The notes below the pieces were generated by a model. The model made no database searches and had not been told where the DNA came from. It saw only the letters and a list, made by a program, of their open reading frames with translations. This document shows, one piece after another, positions 1 through 13,502 of a stretch of DNA of 64,000 nucleotides; position 1 is the first letter of the stretch; each line of letters starts with the position of its first letter. This stretch comes from Arctopsyche grandis (lineage: Eukaryota > Arthropoda > Insecta > Trichoptera > Hydropsychidae): assembly GCF_051622035.1 (NCBI RefSeq), contig NC_135365.1, positions 25,792,001 through 25,856,000 on the forward strand, given 5' to 3'. Position numbers and translations under genes: made by a program.

Positions 1-1793
1 AAGTAAATTTAATAAAAAAACAAATGAGTATTCAAATAATTTTATATAAAATATAACTATTCAAATAAATTAACTAAAATGTTTACTATTAGATTAGTCA
101 CGTTTAAGCGGTTTATATTACAAATACCGAGCGAAGCCGGGTGAAGCCACTAGTACAATATAATAACAGACAACTTCTATAGATTTTAAAACTAAGTCAT
201 AGACAAAGTTGAACTCCAAACAGTACAAAGTATTTTTAGGTGTCCCACAACTATGAATTCAATACTATGTGTTTCCAGTGTAGTTCGTCTGTGATAAATT
301 GACCTCTAAAGTAGGCTTATATATTATTCTACATAAAAATACGTATATTTATTTAATGCCAAATATTTATTTATTTTTGATCCACGAATTCTCTGTGTCA
401 GTGTGTTGTATTGTACCTGTTATATCATACTTTTTTATTCAATTATTTAAAAAAAATAACAATCATCATACAGGTACTTTTCTATTAGTTCTGAGAGATT
501 TTTCGCATATTAAAAAAATATATATATAAGATCTTTTTTTTATTTTGTCATTTTCCCCGGGGACCGAGATTCCTCTCGGCGGCCCAGCATCTGAGTTGTG
601 GTGTATACTCTACTTGGCGTAAAGCATATCAGATTAAAAAAAAAAAACGATTTTAATAAAAATGGCAGACTATTGCAAATTTCGCACTTTCCAAACTTTG
701 AATATCAATCAACCTCCTACCATACACTTCTAGTTAATCGATCAAAACTTTCGAGTAACTCATCGATAGCTCAAGCGTATCAAATTTGACGAGACGGATC
801 AAACGACTCGAAGGATATACCCAGATATCAAAGCACAGTGGACGCATGGTGAAATAATGAAGTTTGAGTCATGGTAACCGGGCGTGATAAGATACATAGG
901 TGAGGAGGGTAAAGTCGCCGGTTATTACTCACTCCCTCACCCTCGCTCGACCCCCATGCAGAGAGGGAGAGAGGAATACAAAAAAAAAACTACCATAGAG
1001 GTGAAAGCCAACCCAACCCTCCTCTCGACAACCCTCGGAACCGAGAGTCACCCTCGCAGACGAAACGCACCATATAAGAACAGATACATACACGACAATC
1101 ATCCCACTATACTAAAAACGCTGACTGGTGGAAAGAAAATCATACATATTTTACGAATAAGCCTAGAACAGTCCCCCCCCCCTCCCCTCCTTTCTAGTTA
1201 ATTAATATTATGTCGTCAATAATACAGGAGAGTAGGGTCAAATTAAGGAAGGGTAGCTATTAAATTCTGCGCGAATTCAAATGGCGTATATCCGTGAAAT
1301 TTCAGGGACTCTCGAGTGTGTACGCAAAATTCGTATCGAGAATTTGCCCCCATAATTTGCATAGTTGATAAACAAACATGCGACCTGTGCGATATTGTAA
1401 TATTGATCCTCGTAAAATCGACAGTGTAACTTTGCGTCAGTGTCGCGTCATTGTGTGCCTTTTTTAGTAATGTTTACTTAAAGAAAACGATACGTCATTG
1501 ACTTTGCTTCGCTGATCTTCGTAAACAATTAAATATTAGAAAAATCCTATTCGACCTAAGTGCATATGCACTTATAACAGGAAAACAAACAAACGGTGAG
1601 ACATTTGCATGTACACGTGCATTTTGACCGACTCGGCCCGGTCGACTTCACAGCAACTGCTCGTCGATGCCGTTTTCAGGTCCAGCTTTATCTGTTTGTC
1701 TGATCAGTGCAATGGCTTTATCTGATCAGTGCAAATGGCATCGTAGAGCATATGCAGGCATGTCATTCTAATGCCGAAGGGATCATAAACTGA
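1..1793. other. No gene seen
   Basis: AT-rich sequence with short frames only. A CT-rich stretch with CCCTC runs sits at 925-1,190. Nothing coding is supported. Confidence 0.6.
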
Positions 1794-1801
1794 GTCTAAA
1801 G

Positions 1802-2407
1802 CAAGGCCGCGCCTACTGTATGTACAAATGTGTGCAACGCGTACAGGCGGCCGAAAGCAATGAGTGTCGAAAAAAATTATATTCCTTAAAAAATACGAAA
1901 AAAGACATCGTTATTTTTAAAATTCATTTAGGTTGTCTTGTTGTATTCTTGTGGATTGCTGATGCAAGTCACAACTTGTAACACACCCGAACTATAATTC
2001 GGGGAAATAACGGGATAGGTCTTTTATGTTTTATTATCTTTGCAAAATGTATTTCTTCCAAAGATGTCGAGTATTGGCTGATCATCGAAAGAACAATGTC
2101 CTAGATGTGGGATTGGGGGTAAAAACACTATATTTTCAAGAATGAACTTGAAAACGTTCAGTATACATATATTATCGCCTGGGCCTGTTCAGAACTAAAC
2201 GTTTTGGTTATGTTTGTTTTTCTGGCTAATTTTTATTGTGATTAAAATTTTCAACACTATATTTCTTACACAATATTTATCACAAGGTATGATTTTTGAA
2301 CTAATCACATGCACTTCATTTTATATGATAATACAAATGCTGATAAAATTAATGAGCGGCCGATTTCAGTTTGCACTCGGGCGGCCGAACTCCTAGGCGC
2401 GGCCCTG
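1802..2407. mobile_element. hAT-like non-autonomous element
   Basis: 606 bp. Left end CAAGGCCGCGCCTA, right end (inverted) CAGGGCCGCGCCTAGG. Flanks GTCTAAAG (1794-1801) and GTTTAAAG (2408-2415) form an 8-bp duplication with one change. CAGGG ends and 8-bp duplications are hAT traits. No transposase frame seen. Confidence 0.75.
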
Positions 2408-2415
2408 GTTTAAAG

Positions 2416-4059
2416 CACTAGAATCTTTTCCTGAAAAACTGCATTATTGCTCAAATAGAGCATATTAACTTAAAAGTTGCTACCCATTTATACGATGATG
2501 GATTTTTCATCAACTAAATAGGATATTTTACAAATACAAAATTCAAGATGTAACTTCCGCAGCGGAAGAGTTAGGTGGCAGAGGTTGTCGCACAGTGTTT
2601 TCAACTACTATAATATTTTGTGTATAATCAATATGTGTAGTGATGTTATTTGATACTTATGTATAAAAGTTTGATTACAGGTGTCGCCTTGGGCAACCTT
2701 TAGTGGCACCTATGGTCGAGGTTAATATATAATGAATAAATAAATAAATATGTAGAAACTTTTTTGGTGTTAATGTTTTGAAAAAAATACTGTACGTTTC
2801 TGTTTTTAATAAATAAATAGTATCGTGTCGTTCTACCGATGCATGCAAGTTGCCACATTCGATAAAGCATTTGTCAAACTAACAACGTTTTAATCTCTTT
2901 AACAACCCCTGCCAAATTCTTAAGCAATTCTAGCACAAAAATAAAGTACAAAAGTGTTTTGTAAGCATTTTTGTTGAAAATTCCGAGAGGAATTCTGCGG
3001 GATGTCGCATCACACACTGCTGGAACTTTCTTTTGTTAAGTTTTGCATTGTAAAAAAAAATAAAAGAAAAATATAGGATATAATAAACCGAACCATAGAA
3101 TAGGGTTTTGTCAGTTCAGCACAGCATCCCAGAAGAATTTCGCTGCACATGCGGGAATATTTTCATTAATTTTTCATTAACGATCTGGGTTACGTCCAAT
3201 CAGAAAGCTTAACAAAGTGCCACAATAATAATAATTACAGGACTTGCGAATTGCACAATTTACTTCTCAGACAAAAAAAAAGATTTAGAAATCCCTGCAC
3301 TAAGCAGTGAAATATACTCTTGAGAAAAGGGTCGACACAATCAGGACACTGCAGGAACGCGTGAACGTATTACGATCTAGATAGGAAAGAGTGGAGACAT
3401 TTCGGAAAGGTACCGAGTAGATTAAAAATAACCCAGCGAACATTCCAAAAACGAATACTTCGGAACAGATCAAGCAGTTTCGAGCTCGTCAAAACATCCA
3501 GTTCAAAGTTTGTCGGGATTTCACATCTTGGCATATTCTATAGGTATATGTATAAGAGATCACTTTCATGCAGACTCACTCGCCACGTTAATGTATTCCT
3601 CTTCGACGATTTGAAGCGATTCGCCAGTGAAAACATAATGGAAGAACCTACAGCAAAAATATAAAAGGAAAACGCACAGATAGAGAAAAACTCAGAACAA
3701 CGAAGGCGATGGTAGGGGGAAAATTTGCATGTGAAAAACCAGATAATACACTGAGTTTTCCCGCCGCGTTTGCATAATTTAGCGTTTTTATTGTTGGAGA
3801 ACAACGCTCACCGTGCGAGAAATCCACAGCGGAAGAACTGGAGAGAACATTTCAGAGACTATTTTCATATTCCAACACATCAATAGTTTAAAAATAATCA
3901 CAAAAATACCCATATTCACCGTATTCCGCTTTCTCGCACACCTCTTGGGTGAGAGCAGTCAAGCCACCGTCTAAGAATGAAAAAAATAATAAGTTCAATC
4001 CAACGAAACGCAGCCAATACAAATGCCAGGCAAATCTCGTTCAAAAAAGAACTAAGTAA
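2416..4059. other. No gene seen
   Basis: AT-rich. Short frames only, no splice-supported exon or known repeat end found. Confidence 0.55.
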
Positions 4060-4345
4060 TCGGCGTGGACTACTAGTTAGCATAGTATGCTTTCGAGCAG
4101 AGTGGTCAGGGGTTCGAGTCCTACTACAGTTCCGCTGCTGGCCAGATCTAGGTTTGCGACTCCAGGTCGATCGTTTCTTACCAAAGTTTGCCGATTTTTC
4201 TTATTTTCATCGAAGCGGTTTTAGAAAATTGGCAACCTTTACCCATCTCTCAGTACACGATCCTTGTAAAAATTGGCATCTTCTTACCAATCTCTCTTGC
4301 AAATCCCAAGTTATTCAACGCCTTGTGAATCGCCAATTTGATTAT
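4060..4345 (+). mobile_element. tRNA-derived SINE, older copy
   Basis: B box GGTTCGAGTCC at 4,112; body GGCCAGATCTAGG, CCAGGTCGATCGTTTCTTA and TTTTCATCGAAGCGG as in the two fuller copies. The tail hairpin is missing or too decayed to see. Confidence 0.7.
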
Positions 4346-4806
4346 TAAAATGATGCAAAAATTTCTCCATAAATATCATTGTGGATGTTTGTATGAATTC
4401 GCATTGTATAAAAATGCTTATGTATGTATATTGATTGTATTGTATCTGTTTAAGTGCACTCGTCGCTTTGGAGCGAACAGTCAAGGCGAATGTTCCATGT
4501 TCTATGAAATAAATTAAATAAGCTTGAAACAAAACACACAATAAATCCATTTACATAGTTTTCAGAAATGAAGTGGCCAAACTTTGAACATGACTGACGA
4601 CCGAATGTAAAAGTCGTTCCATTCACGACGTCCTACCCCCACTCCTCGGAAAAGGAACGGTCAGTACATGACCCTAAAGCGGACACCTATTCCGTGGAGA
4701 TGGGCCTTCGTAAATATAACGGCCTCTACCTAATAATAAAGAGGGCAATACACATTATAACAAGCCTCACTAAAATTTTTTAGAACATTCGTCATGTAAT
4801 CATAAC

Positions 4807-5249
4807 CAGGGGCGGCTCGTTTTTAAGGGAAACGGGGGGGGGGGGGGGCACTGTCCCACACAAACTTCTCCTAACCAAAAAAGAAAAGAAGTTTTGTATA
4901 TTGTTGGTGACTCAGCGACATTCAAAAAGTGTTTCATTATCCTGCTCACACAACCGAATCGTAATTCAGGGTTCCACGACATAAGGTCCAATGATATAAG
5001 ATCCAACGACAAAGGTTCCACGAAAGAAGATCCACCCGATAGACATTCCGGGCAGTCATTTATCTACCGAGGTCCCGTGGGCGCCAGCTTCGGTTTGCTT
5101 GCTACTCTGGTAATGGTAAAAAAAGGCATTTTTCTTGCATAAAATGTTACCAAAAATATATTAAGTTAGATTTTTTGGAACAAAATGAATGTAGGGGAGG
5201 ATTTAGCTACCTCGTGCCCCACCTGTTTTAAAGTTACAAGCCTCCCCTG
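4807..5249. mobile_element. hAT-like non-autonomous element
   Basis: 443 bp. Left end CAGGGGCGGCTCG, right end (inverted) CAGGGGAGGCTTG. Flanks ATCATAAC (4799-4806) and ATTATAAC (5250-5257) differ at one base. It contains a G-run at 4835 and a short degenerate repeat of about 15 bp (GATCCAACGACAAA-like units, 4,980-5,030). Confidence 0.75.
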
Positions 5250-6157
5250 ATTATAACTAACGGTCCGACTAATGATCCATTTAAGACTTTAATTTGTATC
5301 GATTCCTAGCTAATCACATTACATGCATCAATTCTTACATGCATCAATACAAACCCTACTGTTTCATGCCTCGCACAGTATAAGTGAAACTTCTAAGTTG
5401 TTCCTTGACAATTGTAATACAAACAAACCGACGATGATGGCATAATAACAATTCAGGGCGTAAAGTTCCCAACGTTAAATAACAAATGACCGAATACGTA
5501 AATGATAACTTTCAAAGCGCGATATGCCTAATTATCCGGTGCAGCGCTGAAAGAAAACGAGTTTCATTAAAACTTCAGCGCTCTCGGTTTTAGCGCGTTA
5601 ATAAAAACAAATTGTCGAATTTCACAATCGAGTTCGCAATATAAAAGCGACTTTATTTCCCATGGTTAATTATAATTTTCCGCGAATATTACTCGCACCG
5701 CCATTATGCGAGAGAATTTAGGACTGGGGGAGGGGGGGGGACAAAACCCACTATCGAGACCGGGACAAGTCTGGAAGCGAAACGGAACACGATATAATAT
5801 AATTTACGACGTCTACGAATACCCAAAAAGTATACCTAATAATACCGTATATACATACATACATACATACTCACTATATCGCGAATGAAAATGCATTCTT
5901 AATGCGGATTTTAAATTACCATTGAATGACTCGAAAGAAAAAATAAAAAACCGCAAGGTAAATAAAATCGGATAGTCAAAGTACAAAATTAAATATATTG
6001 CATGCAATCATACTCGGTACGATTTTATCTCGAAAAGCATCATATCCTTTTTTAAAACAATGCGATAGTATTGTATTAGTAGCGTCAGAGATTTTAAAGA
6101 CAATTTAAATCCAAATTTTTACATAAGCACGAGTTTTCAGTGGCGATATAAATATAT

Positions 6158-6500
6158 TGTTGCGTAGGGGTGGTTTCAGGATCCAAATGACAGGTCAAAG
6201 TTACTTCACAGCATTTGTTTAACGATTTAAAAGGTCCACACGGATCCACAGCTCATTCCAGAATGATCCGATCTACCGTGTGTACTTCCTTATAAAGGAC
6301 AAGTTGCACAGCATAGCTTCCCCAATCCACTAATGTGTCTATTGTCTAGGCACGCACATACTCGCCCAGGTCCATGAGAACTTCAGCGTATCCTTTATTC
6401 AGGCACTTACGGAGTCCCGTTAGCCTAAATCGGGGTCTCTATTGTTCACCCAAGATTGCGCTTACACAGTGGATACTATCTCTTATGTTCCTACGTTACA
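6158..6500 (-). mobile_element. Solo LTR, family TGT..ACGTAGG
   Basis: 343 bp, starting TGTTGCGTAGGGGTGG and ending CCTACGTTACA, flanked by ATAT on both sides (6154-6157, 6501-6504). On the minus strand it has TG...CA ends and a TATA-like CTTTATAAGG, as LTRs have. Homologous to 49878-50250 and 43423-43777. The 4-bp duplication points to a Ty3/Gypsy-type element. Confidence 0.75.
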
Positions 6501-6504
6501 ATAT

Positions 6505-8000
6505 ATATTAATGTTTCCAACAGGTTTCAAGAGAACGTGTCCTCTTTTTTACTTACCTCCTTTACGTTTTTAACAAAATTCTTTTGTTCTCAAAATGTTC
6601 TCTTTTTTTATTTAACCGACTTGAAAATATTTTGTAATAACTAAATAATCATTTACGATTTATTAATAATAAAATAAGCATATATGTTTAATTTGGAGCG
6701 TTCGAATTACGTAGTTCGTAGATTATTGGAAATCAACGAGCTCATTATTTAATAGATATTATGTATTAAAGATAATATAAGAAAATTTGAAAAATTGAAA
6801 TCAGATCTAACCAATATTTATTTTTATTGATTACGTTTAATTTATGAGTGTTAACTATAATACATACAAATATATATTCTAATTCTAAGCGATCTTATGT
6901 TGAATTTTGAACTAATTGTTAGTATTGAGGCTGTATTATGATTTTTGCTAAAATTAAATATTTTTGAAAAATTGCCTCTTTTTTTACTTCCCTGTTGGCA
7001 ACCCGATATGTATACATCTGATGGATCCTTTCAAAGTCGTTTCCCTGTGCATTTTCATATTAAAATGCGTCACGGACGATTTTTTGCAGACAAAGCCTTA
7101 TTCTCGTACAGTTTGTCAAAAAGAGTACCTACTGCGAACTATTTTTAAAAAATAAAAAAAAAACAACTCAAAATCTTCGAAAAGATCATAAGAAAATATA
7201 CAGTAAGAAAAATAAAAATATTGGCAATTGATTGCGGAATGACATAAAATGATACTAAAAAATACATTTGGACAATGTCACAGCAAAAAAGGGACGAAAG
7301 TAAAAAATTAAAAAAAAAAAATGTACCCGTATAAGAAATAAATTAATACTAAAAAAAAACAATTTAGAGCTATTGCACTATAAAAGGCAGGAGGGGGAAT
7401 CAATACACGGCAATAAAGCATGGGGCACCGTTCATGATAGCAGTTTACGTGTGTTGTCTGTGAATCAATTGAGCATTCATTGGGTTATAAAAACGTGGTG
7501 TAGGGTCATGACCTTAAAAACACATTAATAAAATGGTCGCCATCGAAAAAAAAAGGGGGGGGGGGGAAGGCGAAGGAGGAGGAAAACAAACGTTGACGTT
7601 GCGAAGCAGTGAAAACGAACCCACATCTTACAAAGGAAAAACGATGTCAAACTGACAAAAAAAAAAGTTCATATATGAATTTTGGTTTGACGATTTAAGA
7701 AGCTCTGTATTAAACCGGAAATAAGCGTACAGCATCGCGTCCAGTGTTTGTTTACCCTTGCACTTGAGGCACCTCTGAATCATGCCAGTGGGCTCTCTCG
7801 ACATGGGAACAATTGCCCAATCAAAAAGTGTAGTCGCGGTGACTAAAAGCATCCTCAAAGTGCACTCAATTTCTTCTACCTCGTTCTACAACTTACTTAC
7901 TTCAAACTCCTAGAGACATACCAAATATAGGAGGGGGTCTTCCAATCTCAACAACCCAGAAAGGGTTCCTACACACAAACTTTCCTTGCTTACACACAAG
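6505..8000. other. No gene; dispersed CCTCnTTTTTTAC motifs
   Basis: Contains the motif TACTTACCTCCTTTACGTTT (6,550) and TGCCTCTTTTTTTACTTCC (6,974), part of a window-wide repeat family. Otherwise AT-rich with short tracts (poly-G at 7,556). Confidence 0.5.
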
Positions 8001-8144
8001 ATTTTCTTTACAAATTTGATTTTATGCACTCCAAGTAGGAATCCCAATCGAATATTCGAGTATTCGAATTATTCGTCTGATTTTTCAGCCATCTTTTATT
8101 CGAATATTTCATCAACTATTCGAATATTATTCGTGTATATATTT

Positions 8145-8789
8145 TTTTATAAAATAAATACAGAAAATCAACATGAAAAGAGTGATGACGAAGAAGCCGA
8201 CGATTATGAAGAAAATGAATTATATAATGGGGATAATTGTGATGAAAATGAAGATAACGAAGATGAAATGTCTACATGTGAAGAAACGGATTTTTATTCA
8301 TTAAATACGGAAATGTTGGAAGAAAATCACTTTTCGATCAATAATAATCTCAACGAAATTTTAGAAAACATCAGAAAAATAATACGAATATTTAAGAAAT
8401 CACCGGCGAAATATACATTGTTACAAGAAATCATAATGAAAATAGAAAATAAAAAATTGAAAATATTATTGGATGTAAAAACGAGATGGAATTCAATGGC
8501 AACTATGATAAAACGATTTATTCAAGTTTACGAAAGTGTAAACATAGCACTAAAAGAATATAATTTCAATACTGTTTCCAAGAATTAAATTGATATTTTG
8601 TTTAATGTTCTTACTCCCGTTGAAACCGCAATCAAAGAATTAAGCAAAAATAGTGCATCCTTAATAACAGTAAAAGGAGATAATAATTTTTTATTTAAGA
8701 AGTTAGAAGAAATACGGTCTCAAACAACCAAAAAGTTTTCACGAATTTTAGAAAACAGAATGAATGATATTCCGTATTATATTTTGTAA
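8145..8789 (+). pseudogene. hAT-type transposase fragment with in-frame stop
   Basis: The frame is open from about 7986 to 8585. An acidic stretch is followed by LENIRKIIRIFKKSPAKYTL, then LLDVKTRWNSMATMIKRF, a hallmark of insect and plant hAT transposases. One TAA at 8586-8588 interrupts, and the same frame continues with NVLTPVETAIKELSKNSA to 8789. The N-terminal zinc finger and C-terminal hATC are missing. The fragment is bracketed by AT-rich ends full of TTCGAATA (8,048-8,125 and 9,020-9,080) that are roughly inverted, so it may sit in a shortened element of about 1 kb. Confidence 0.7.
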
Positions 8790-9125
8790 ATTTATTTTTA
8801 ATTGCAATTTTCTAAATTTTACAACTATCTTTATATTATAATTTTACAAATTATCTATTTTATGTGGGCATTTTAATTTTATATACATACATATATTTTT
8901 TTAATTTTCTTAATAAGTTTTCTTTAAAATTGTGTTTTATTAATTGTAATATATTACATATATAAATATAATGTAATTTATGCTTAGTATATATGTAATT
9001 AACTTTTTTTCTAGTTTTCGAATACATATATTCGAATAGCTTTTGATTTACTATTCGATATTCGAATATTTGGGATCGTATTTCGTATTCGTTTCGAAAC
9101 TAGCTATTCCGGATATCATATCCGC

Positions 9126-12100
9126 TTTTTACTATGTGCATAATTTTTGGTGTCTGATTCTCTCATGGCCGGTTTTATCATACAACCATATTAGACCAGA
9201 TCAGTGACAAATAGACTGAAAGTTTGCTTGAAAATCAACCTATACCCATCTCCAAGCGATTCAAACATTGTGACACAAGACGAATCTCAATACGTAATAG
9301 ATCTACTAATCGAGTCCAACCTACCAGACATTTCCATCAGTAACAAAGAAAAAATAAATAAAAAAAAAGTCACACTGTAAACACCTTTATCGATTGTACA
9401 AACGTCGTGAACTAAAAACCAAACATTTATTCTACAAAGAGGAAAAAATAGCAGATACGAAAAGACGAAAAACCCAAACGTTGCATGCTACATCCTACGT
9501 CTAGTTTGCAAATTGCGCACAATCACTACATTGACTGACGACGCTCGTGTGCATCATCAGATCAGTTCAGATCAGATCAGAATAGTACACGTGCACATAT
9601 TATATGTATGTACATAAGCATTCGATGCGGATATTAGGTTGAAAACACGTGTCGAATTGTTCGAGACAGAGGAAGACCAAAGTCGAAAGACTTATGGATG
9701 TTTGACGGGTTTCTGTCGGCGGACCGCAAACACCTTATGGCGCACCGCATGACAGTTGTAAAATATACCGAAAAATCCGAGAAGCCATTAAAATACCGAA
9801 GAACTTACCGGAAAGACATTTGTAATGGGAATTAACCCCGGAGTGACGAGCAGTGTCGCAGACCCAACAGCGAATTTACAAAAGTTGAGGGACTTCTCAG
9901 TGGAGAATGCATCGATGCACTTGGCGTCGCTCGAATGGCGTGCGATCACTTCTGTTCGTATCAATCAATCAATCAACCAGTATACAACTAGAACTTACTG
10001 GTGTGAGCCTGTCATTCTGCCATCAAAGACAGTATAATTGTGTTCGATTGAGGCACACTTCTGAGGTAGAAAAACTTTTATAAACAGTTTCTTACCGAGC
10101 CTTACTTAACCCAACAGTTTTACTTACTAGAGCGTGGACCAAAATATGAACGCATTTACTAAAAACTTTCTATGACAATTTATTCTTTATTTGTGTCTCG
10201 GATTTAGAATCGATGAGAGTTACTTTACACAAAAGGGCTGTAGATTTATCTATTAAGCATGTATTGTAAAGAGTTAGAATTAAAAAAAAGAAGGCACTTT
10301 AAATGGGCATTTGAACGGAGAACACTTTAAATGGGCACTTTTAAAACAAATGCGCATTTAAACTGTGTGAAATAAAAAAATATATGATTTAAAAATATAA
10401 ATGTACAATTAAAAAAATAATTTCTAATATAATATTACACATTAAAAAAAATAGCTATATAAAAAAATTATTAAACAAAAGAACACATAAAAAGTTTTAT
10501 GTTCCTTTAATATAATATTTGTACAATTAAAAAATAAAATAAGCAATAATACTAAAAACTTATGATAAATAAATAAAAAAATAAAAAATACTTGATCATT
10601 TGAAAAATTACAAATCCATTGTTTTAATTAGATCAGCATGAAAGTTACATTCACAATAGAAAAATATAAAGCAAACTAAAATGAATGAAATGCGCATTAA
10701 CGCTACGCATTAAAGGTCTCGCATATAGGATCGGCAACCATCCAAATTGGCTGTGTATAATAGGTGTTTAATCTTAATAACTCTATTATACTCAGTATCT
10801 CAGGTGTTAAGTCTTAATAACTGGTGTGTTACGAATTTGTGAATTGAAATTAAATTTTTTGTTGTTGAAATCGTGGGAGTTTTTCAATTATAACTTAAAC
10901 TACGCACTTTTTAATTTTTAAATGATAGAAGCTTTTTTTATTCCATACTACAAATACAATTGTTCAATATAACATTTTTTATTTAACAGAAATATATTTA
11001 TTTAATGCGCAAATGATTCATTCTAAGGGGCAAAGTTATTTTTTTAACTGCACCGTTACATTGTACCCCTTAAGAACTTATTAATTAACAAGATATTCTA
11101 ATATATGGGATAAAATTTATAAAAATGGCCTGCCTAAAAATGAGTCTAAAAAGGTTGAAACGCGCTGATATAGAGGTGTTTATAAAGACCGACTCCCACT
11201 ACGCGGAAAAGATGAGCAAACTCAGACTTAGTATCGACCTTAGGGGTAGGCCATTACAGACGGAATAAAACCAGTTGCAAATCGTACACAGTGCAACTCT
11301 TTTTAGTTAATAGCGTGGAGGAAACAAGTGGAGGAGACACCAGTACGCTGAAAAGCACTGCTGAATCCAGAAATCTTCATGAGATATGACTGAAAACATC
11401 TTCAAAGCATTGCAGAAACCATTCGATCGCATCAACAGCCACTGTTGCGCGTGAATTAAATGGCGTGACCATTTACGACAACTTTGAAGATGATTAAGTG
11501 GCGCTAAATAGATACAGCTACCAATTAATTTTTACAAACTTTTTTCACAAAACCGTTACGTTCGCAAATCAGCTCCGACAAAAACCAGTAAAATATAAAC
11601 TTGTCGGCGAAAAATTGGGACAAATCGATATAAAAACAAGGAAAGAAGGTGGAACAATAAAAAAGACCCATACATATCAAACACGGTGAATAATTAAATT
11701 TTAGAAGCGGTACTTTTATGGTAAAATACTTGAATATTAGGTATTCGTGTCGTATGCGGTCTTCCGTTATGTGCAAGGCCTGCCTTTCAGTGTTGGTTTT
11801 TGACCTTGAGATCTCATAAGAGAGTTATTCTAGATCTTTTTTCAGCATATGTAAGATTCAGCATACGACTTGAGAAAATCGTTTCAAATGACAAATCGTG
11901 TAGCTCAGTGACTGAAAGGACTCAAGCTATATCTTTTGACATCGATTGAAATAATCTATCAGTGAAATAAAAAAAATGAATATGAGAAAGAAAAGCTCTT
12001 TATATTAAGTAAATAAGATTGTAAAAAAGAGCTTTTACCACTGTTTAATTGATTTTCAAAGAGGTTGTAGAAAGACGATTTTGGGTAGCTAGCTGTCATC

Positions 12101-12449
12101 GCTTCGATCTGACCCAAGATTCCGATGTATATTTTAATGAGTTCGTTGATGATTAAGCACCTCTAGTTTCATGTCGGAGGTATTAGCTTACTTCAATGTT
12201 AGCAAGATATCAAAGCGACCAATTGAAAGTGGTTTAAAATCAGATCATAATTTTTTGACGGGCTGGAATATCACTGAACCAACAGAGTGAAGTTACTAAA
12301 AAGCTTGTAAAAAATCATACAATGTATGATTTTAAGTACTTCTGTGGCCAGATCTAGATACGAAACGGTTCCTCGGATATGGGCTATAACCTATAATATA
12401 TGTATATATATAATATATAAAAAAACGGACGTGATGTGTGTATGTTTGT
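9126..12449. other. No gene seen
   Basis: AT-rich. GCACTTTAAATGGGCA occurs twice at 10,290-10,340 and ATGCGCATT-type units recur at 10,350 and 10,690, probably repeat remnants. No coding region supported. Confidence 0.5.
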
Positions 12450-12605
12450 GGCAAAGCGCGGACACACAACCAATCAGTGCCAAGTATTCGAGGCGCGGGG
12501 AAGTGGGGGAGGGGGGTGACGCGTCATTTGACAACAGGCATGTGCGACGTTGGGCCGAGTCACGGGTGATACAGCCACGGCGACGCGCGCCTATAAATTA
12601 CATTA
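12450..12605 (+). promoter_or_regulatory. GC-rich patch with CCAAT and TATA motifs
   Basis: CpG-rich in AT-rich surroundings. Contains AACCAATCAG at 12,468 and CGCGCCTATAAATTAC near 12,585-12,600. Promoter-like by motif only; no transcript or coding exon is firmly tied to it. Confidence 0.3.
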
Positions 12606-12698
12606 CATTATAATTATATGTATGTAACGGGTGACCGTAAAAAAGTCGAAAATGTTCGTTTACCATGCATACATATGAAAAACGGTTAGTATATATAT

Positions 12699-12791
12699 CA
12701 GTGGCGTGCGGTAAAAATTTTCGATTTTCGATCTTTGCCTTCCGATATTTGCTTTTTCGACCTTTTCAATTTCGGTGCCGTGAGGTAGACC
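12699..12791. repeat. Solo arm related to the 20920-21283 MITE
   Basis: CAGTGGCGTGCGGTAAAAAT followed by CGATCTTTGCCTTCCGATAT and TCGGTGCCGTGAGGTAGACC, matching the right arm at 21203-21283 at most positions. The CAGTGGCG start suggests a hAT-type end. Confidence 0.6.
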
Positions 12792-13085
12792 CATTTGTAA
12801 CATATGTATAACTTTATTTTAATTCGTGTATCAATTCCTTTCCGAAACCACCCGTTGAAATCAACCGGCACAACACTAGTACTCTATATTGTTTGATTCT
12901 GATGTCAATTTATGTTTGTATTTGTTTATGTTTTGGCCATAGTGTCGATTTGGAGCAACCTGTCATGGTAAAAAACAACATGATAGATATAGCAAAAAGG
13001 AAACAATTGATCATTAGACCTGATTGGAGTGTTGAACCTCAGCGCATGTTCCGTTCCGAGTGCAATGATTGTCCCGAGGACGACA

Positions 13086-13502
13086 ATGGCCTCTGATTCA
13101 GTGCGAAAGGGGATTAAGCAAAAAAGCAACAAAAATCAAACAATAAATAAACAAACAAACATGGCGAAAAGCGGTCGCCAACCGTCGGCCTTGGGTTATC
13201 GCCGGATTACCCGACGACCGGTTTTCGATTCCTAGAATCGCCGTTACGAAACAACAGTTGAAACAGATATTAAAACGGTCGAAGCGAACAGGTCTGGAAA
13301 GTCCGACTGGTGTCTCTACGTGGGATGGTACCAAATTCAAAGTTCCGAAACGGACGAGATGGGGTTAAAGTTAAAATACCGAAGCGAATCTCCGCTTCTT
13401 GGAAAAGAGCTGGAGGACCACACGGCAACCGTGAAATCGCCCAAGAGTTCGAAAACTACGAGAAAAAAACCCCCCTCTTTATTGGGTCGTTACAGTCGAT
13501 CG
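13086..13502 (+). other. Possible exon interrupted by one UAG, unknown product
   Basis: From ATG 13086 (or ATG 13161, context AACATGG) one frame runs 417 bases to a strong donor CGATCG|GTAAGT at 13502, broken only by TAG at 13233-13235. After the stop it reads KSDWCLYVGWYQIQ and a basic Ser/Lys-rich segment ending RYSRS. The two other forward frames are also fairly open, so chance is possible. A GC-rich patch with CCAATCA and TATAAATTA lies 500 bp upstream. No family recognised. It could be a first exon, a pseudo-exon or noise. Confidence 0.25.

Noticed and set aside
9825..10037. 70-residue ORF
   Set aside because: Looks partly protein-like but no family recognised, and it ends in a simple ATCAATCAATCA repeat.
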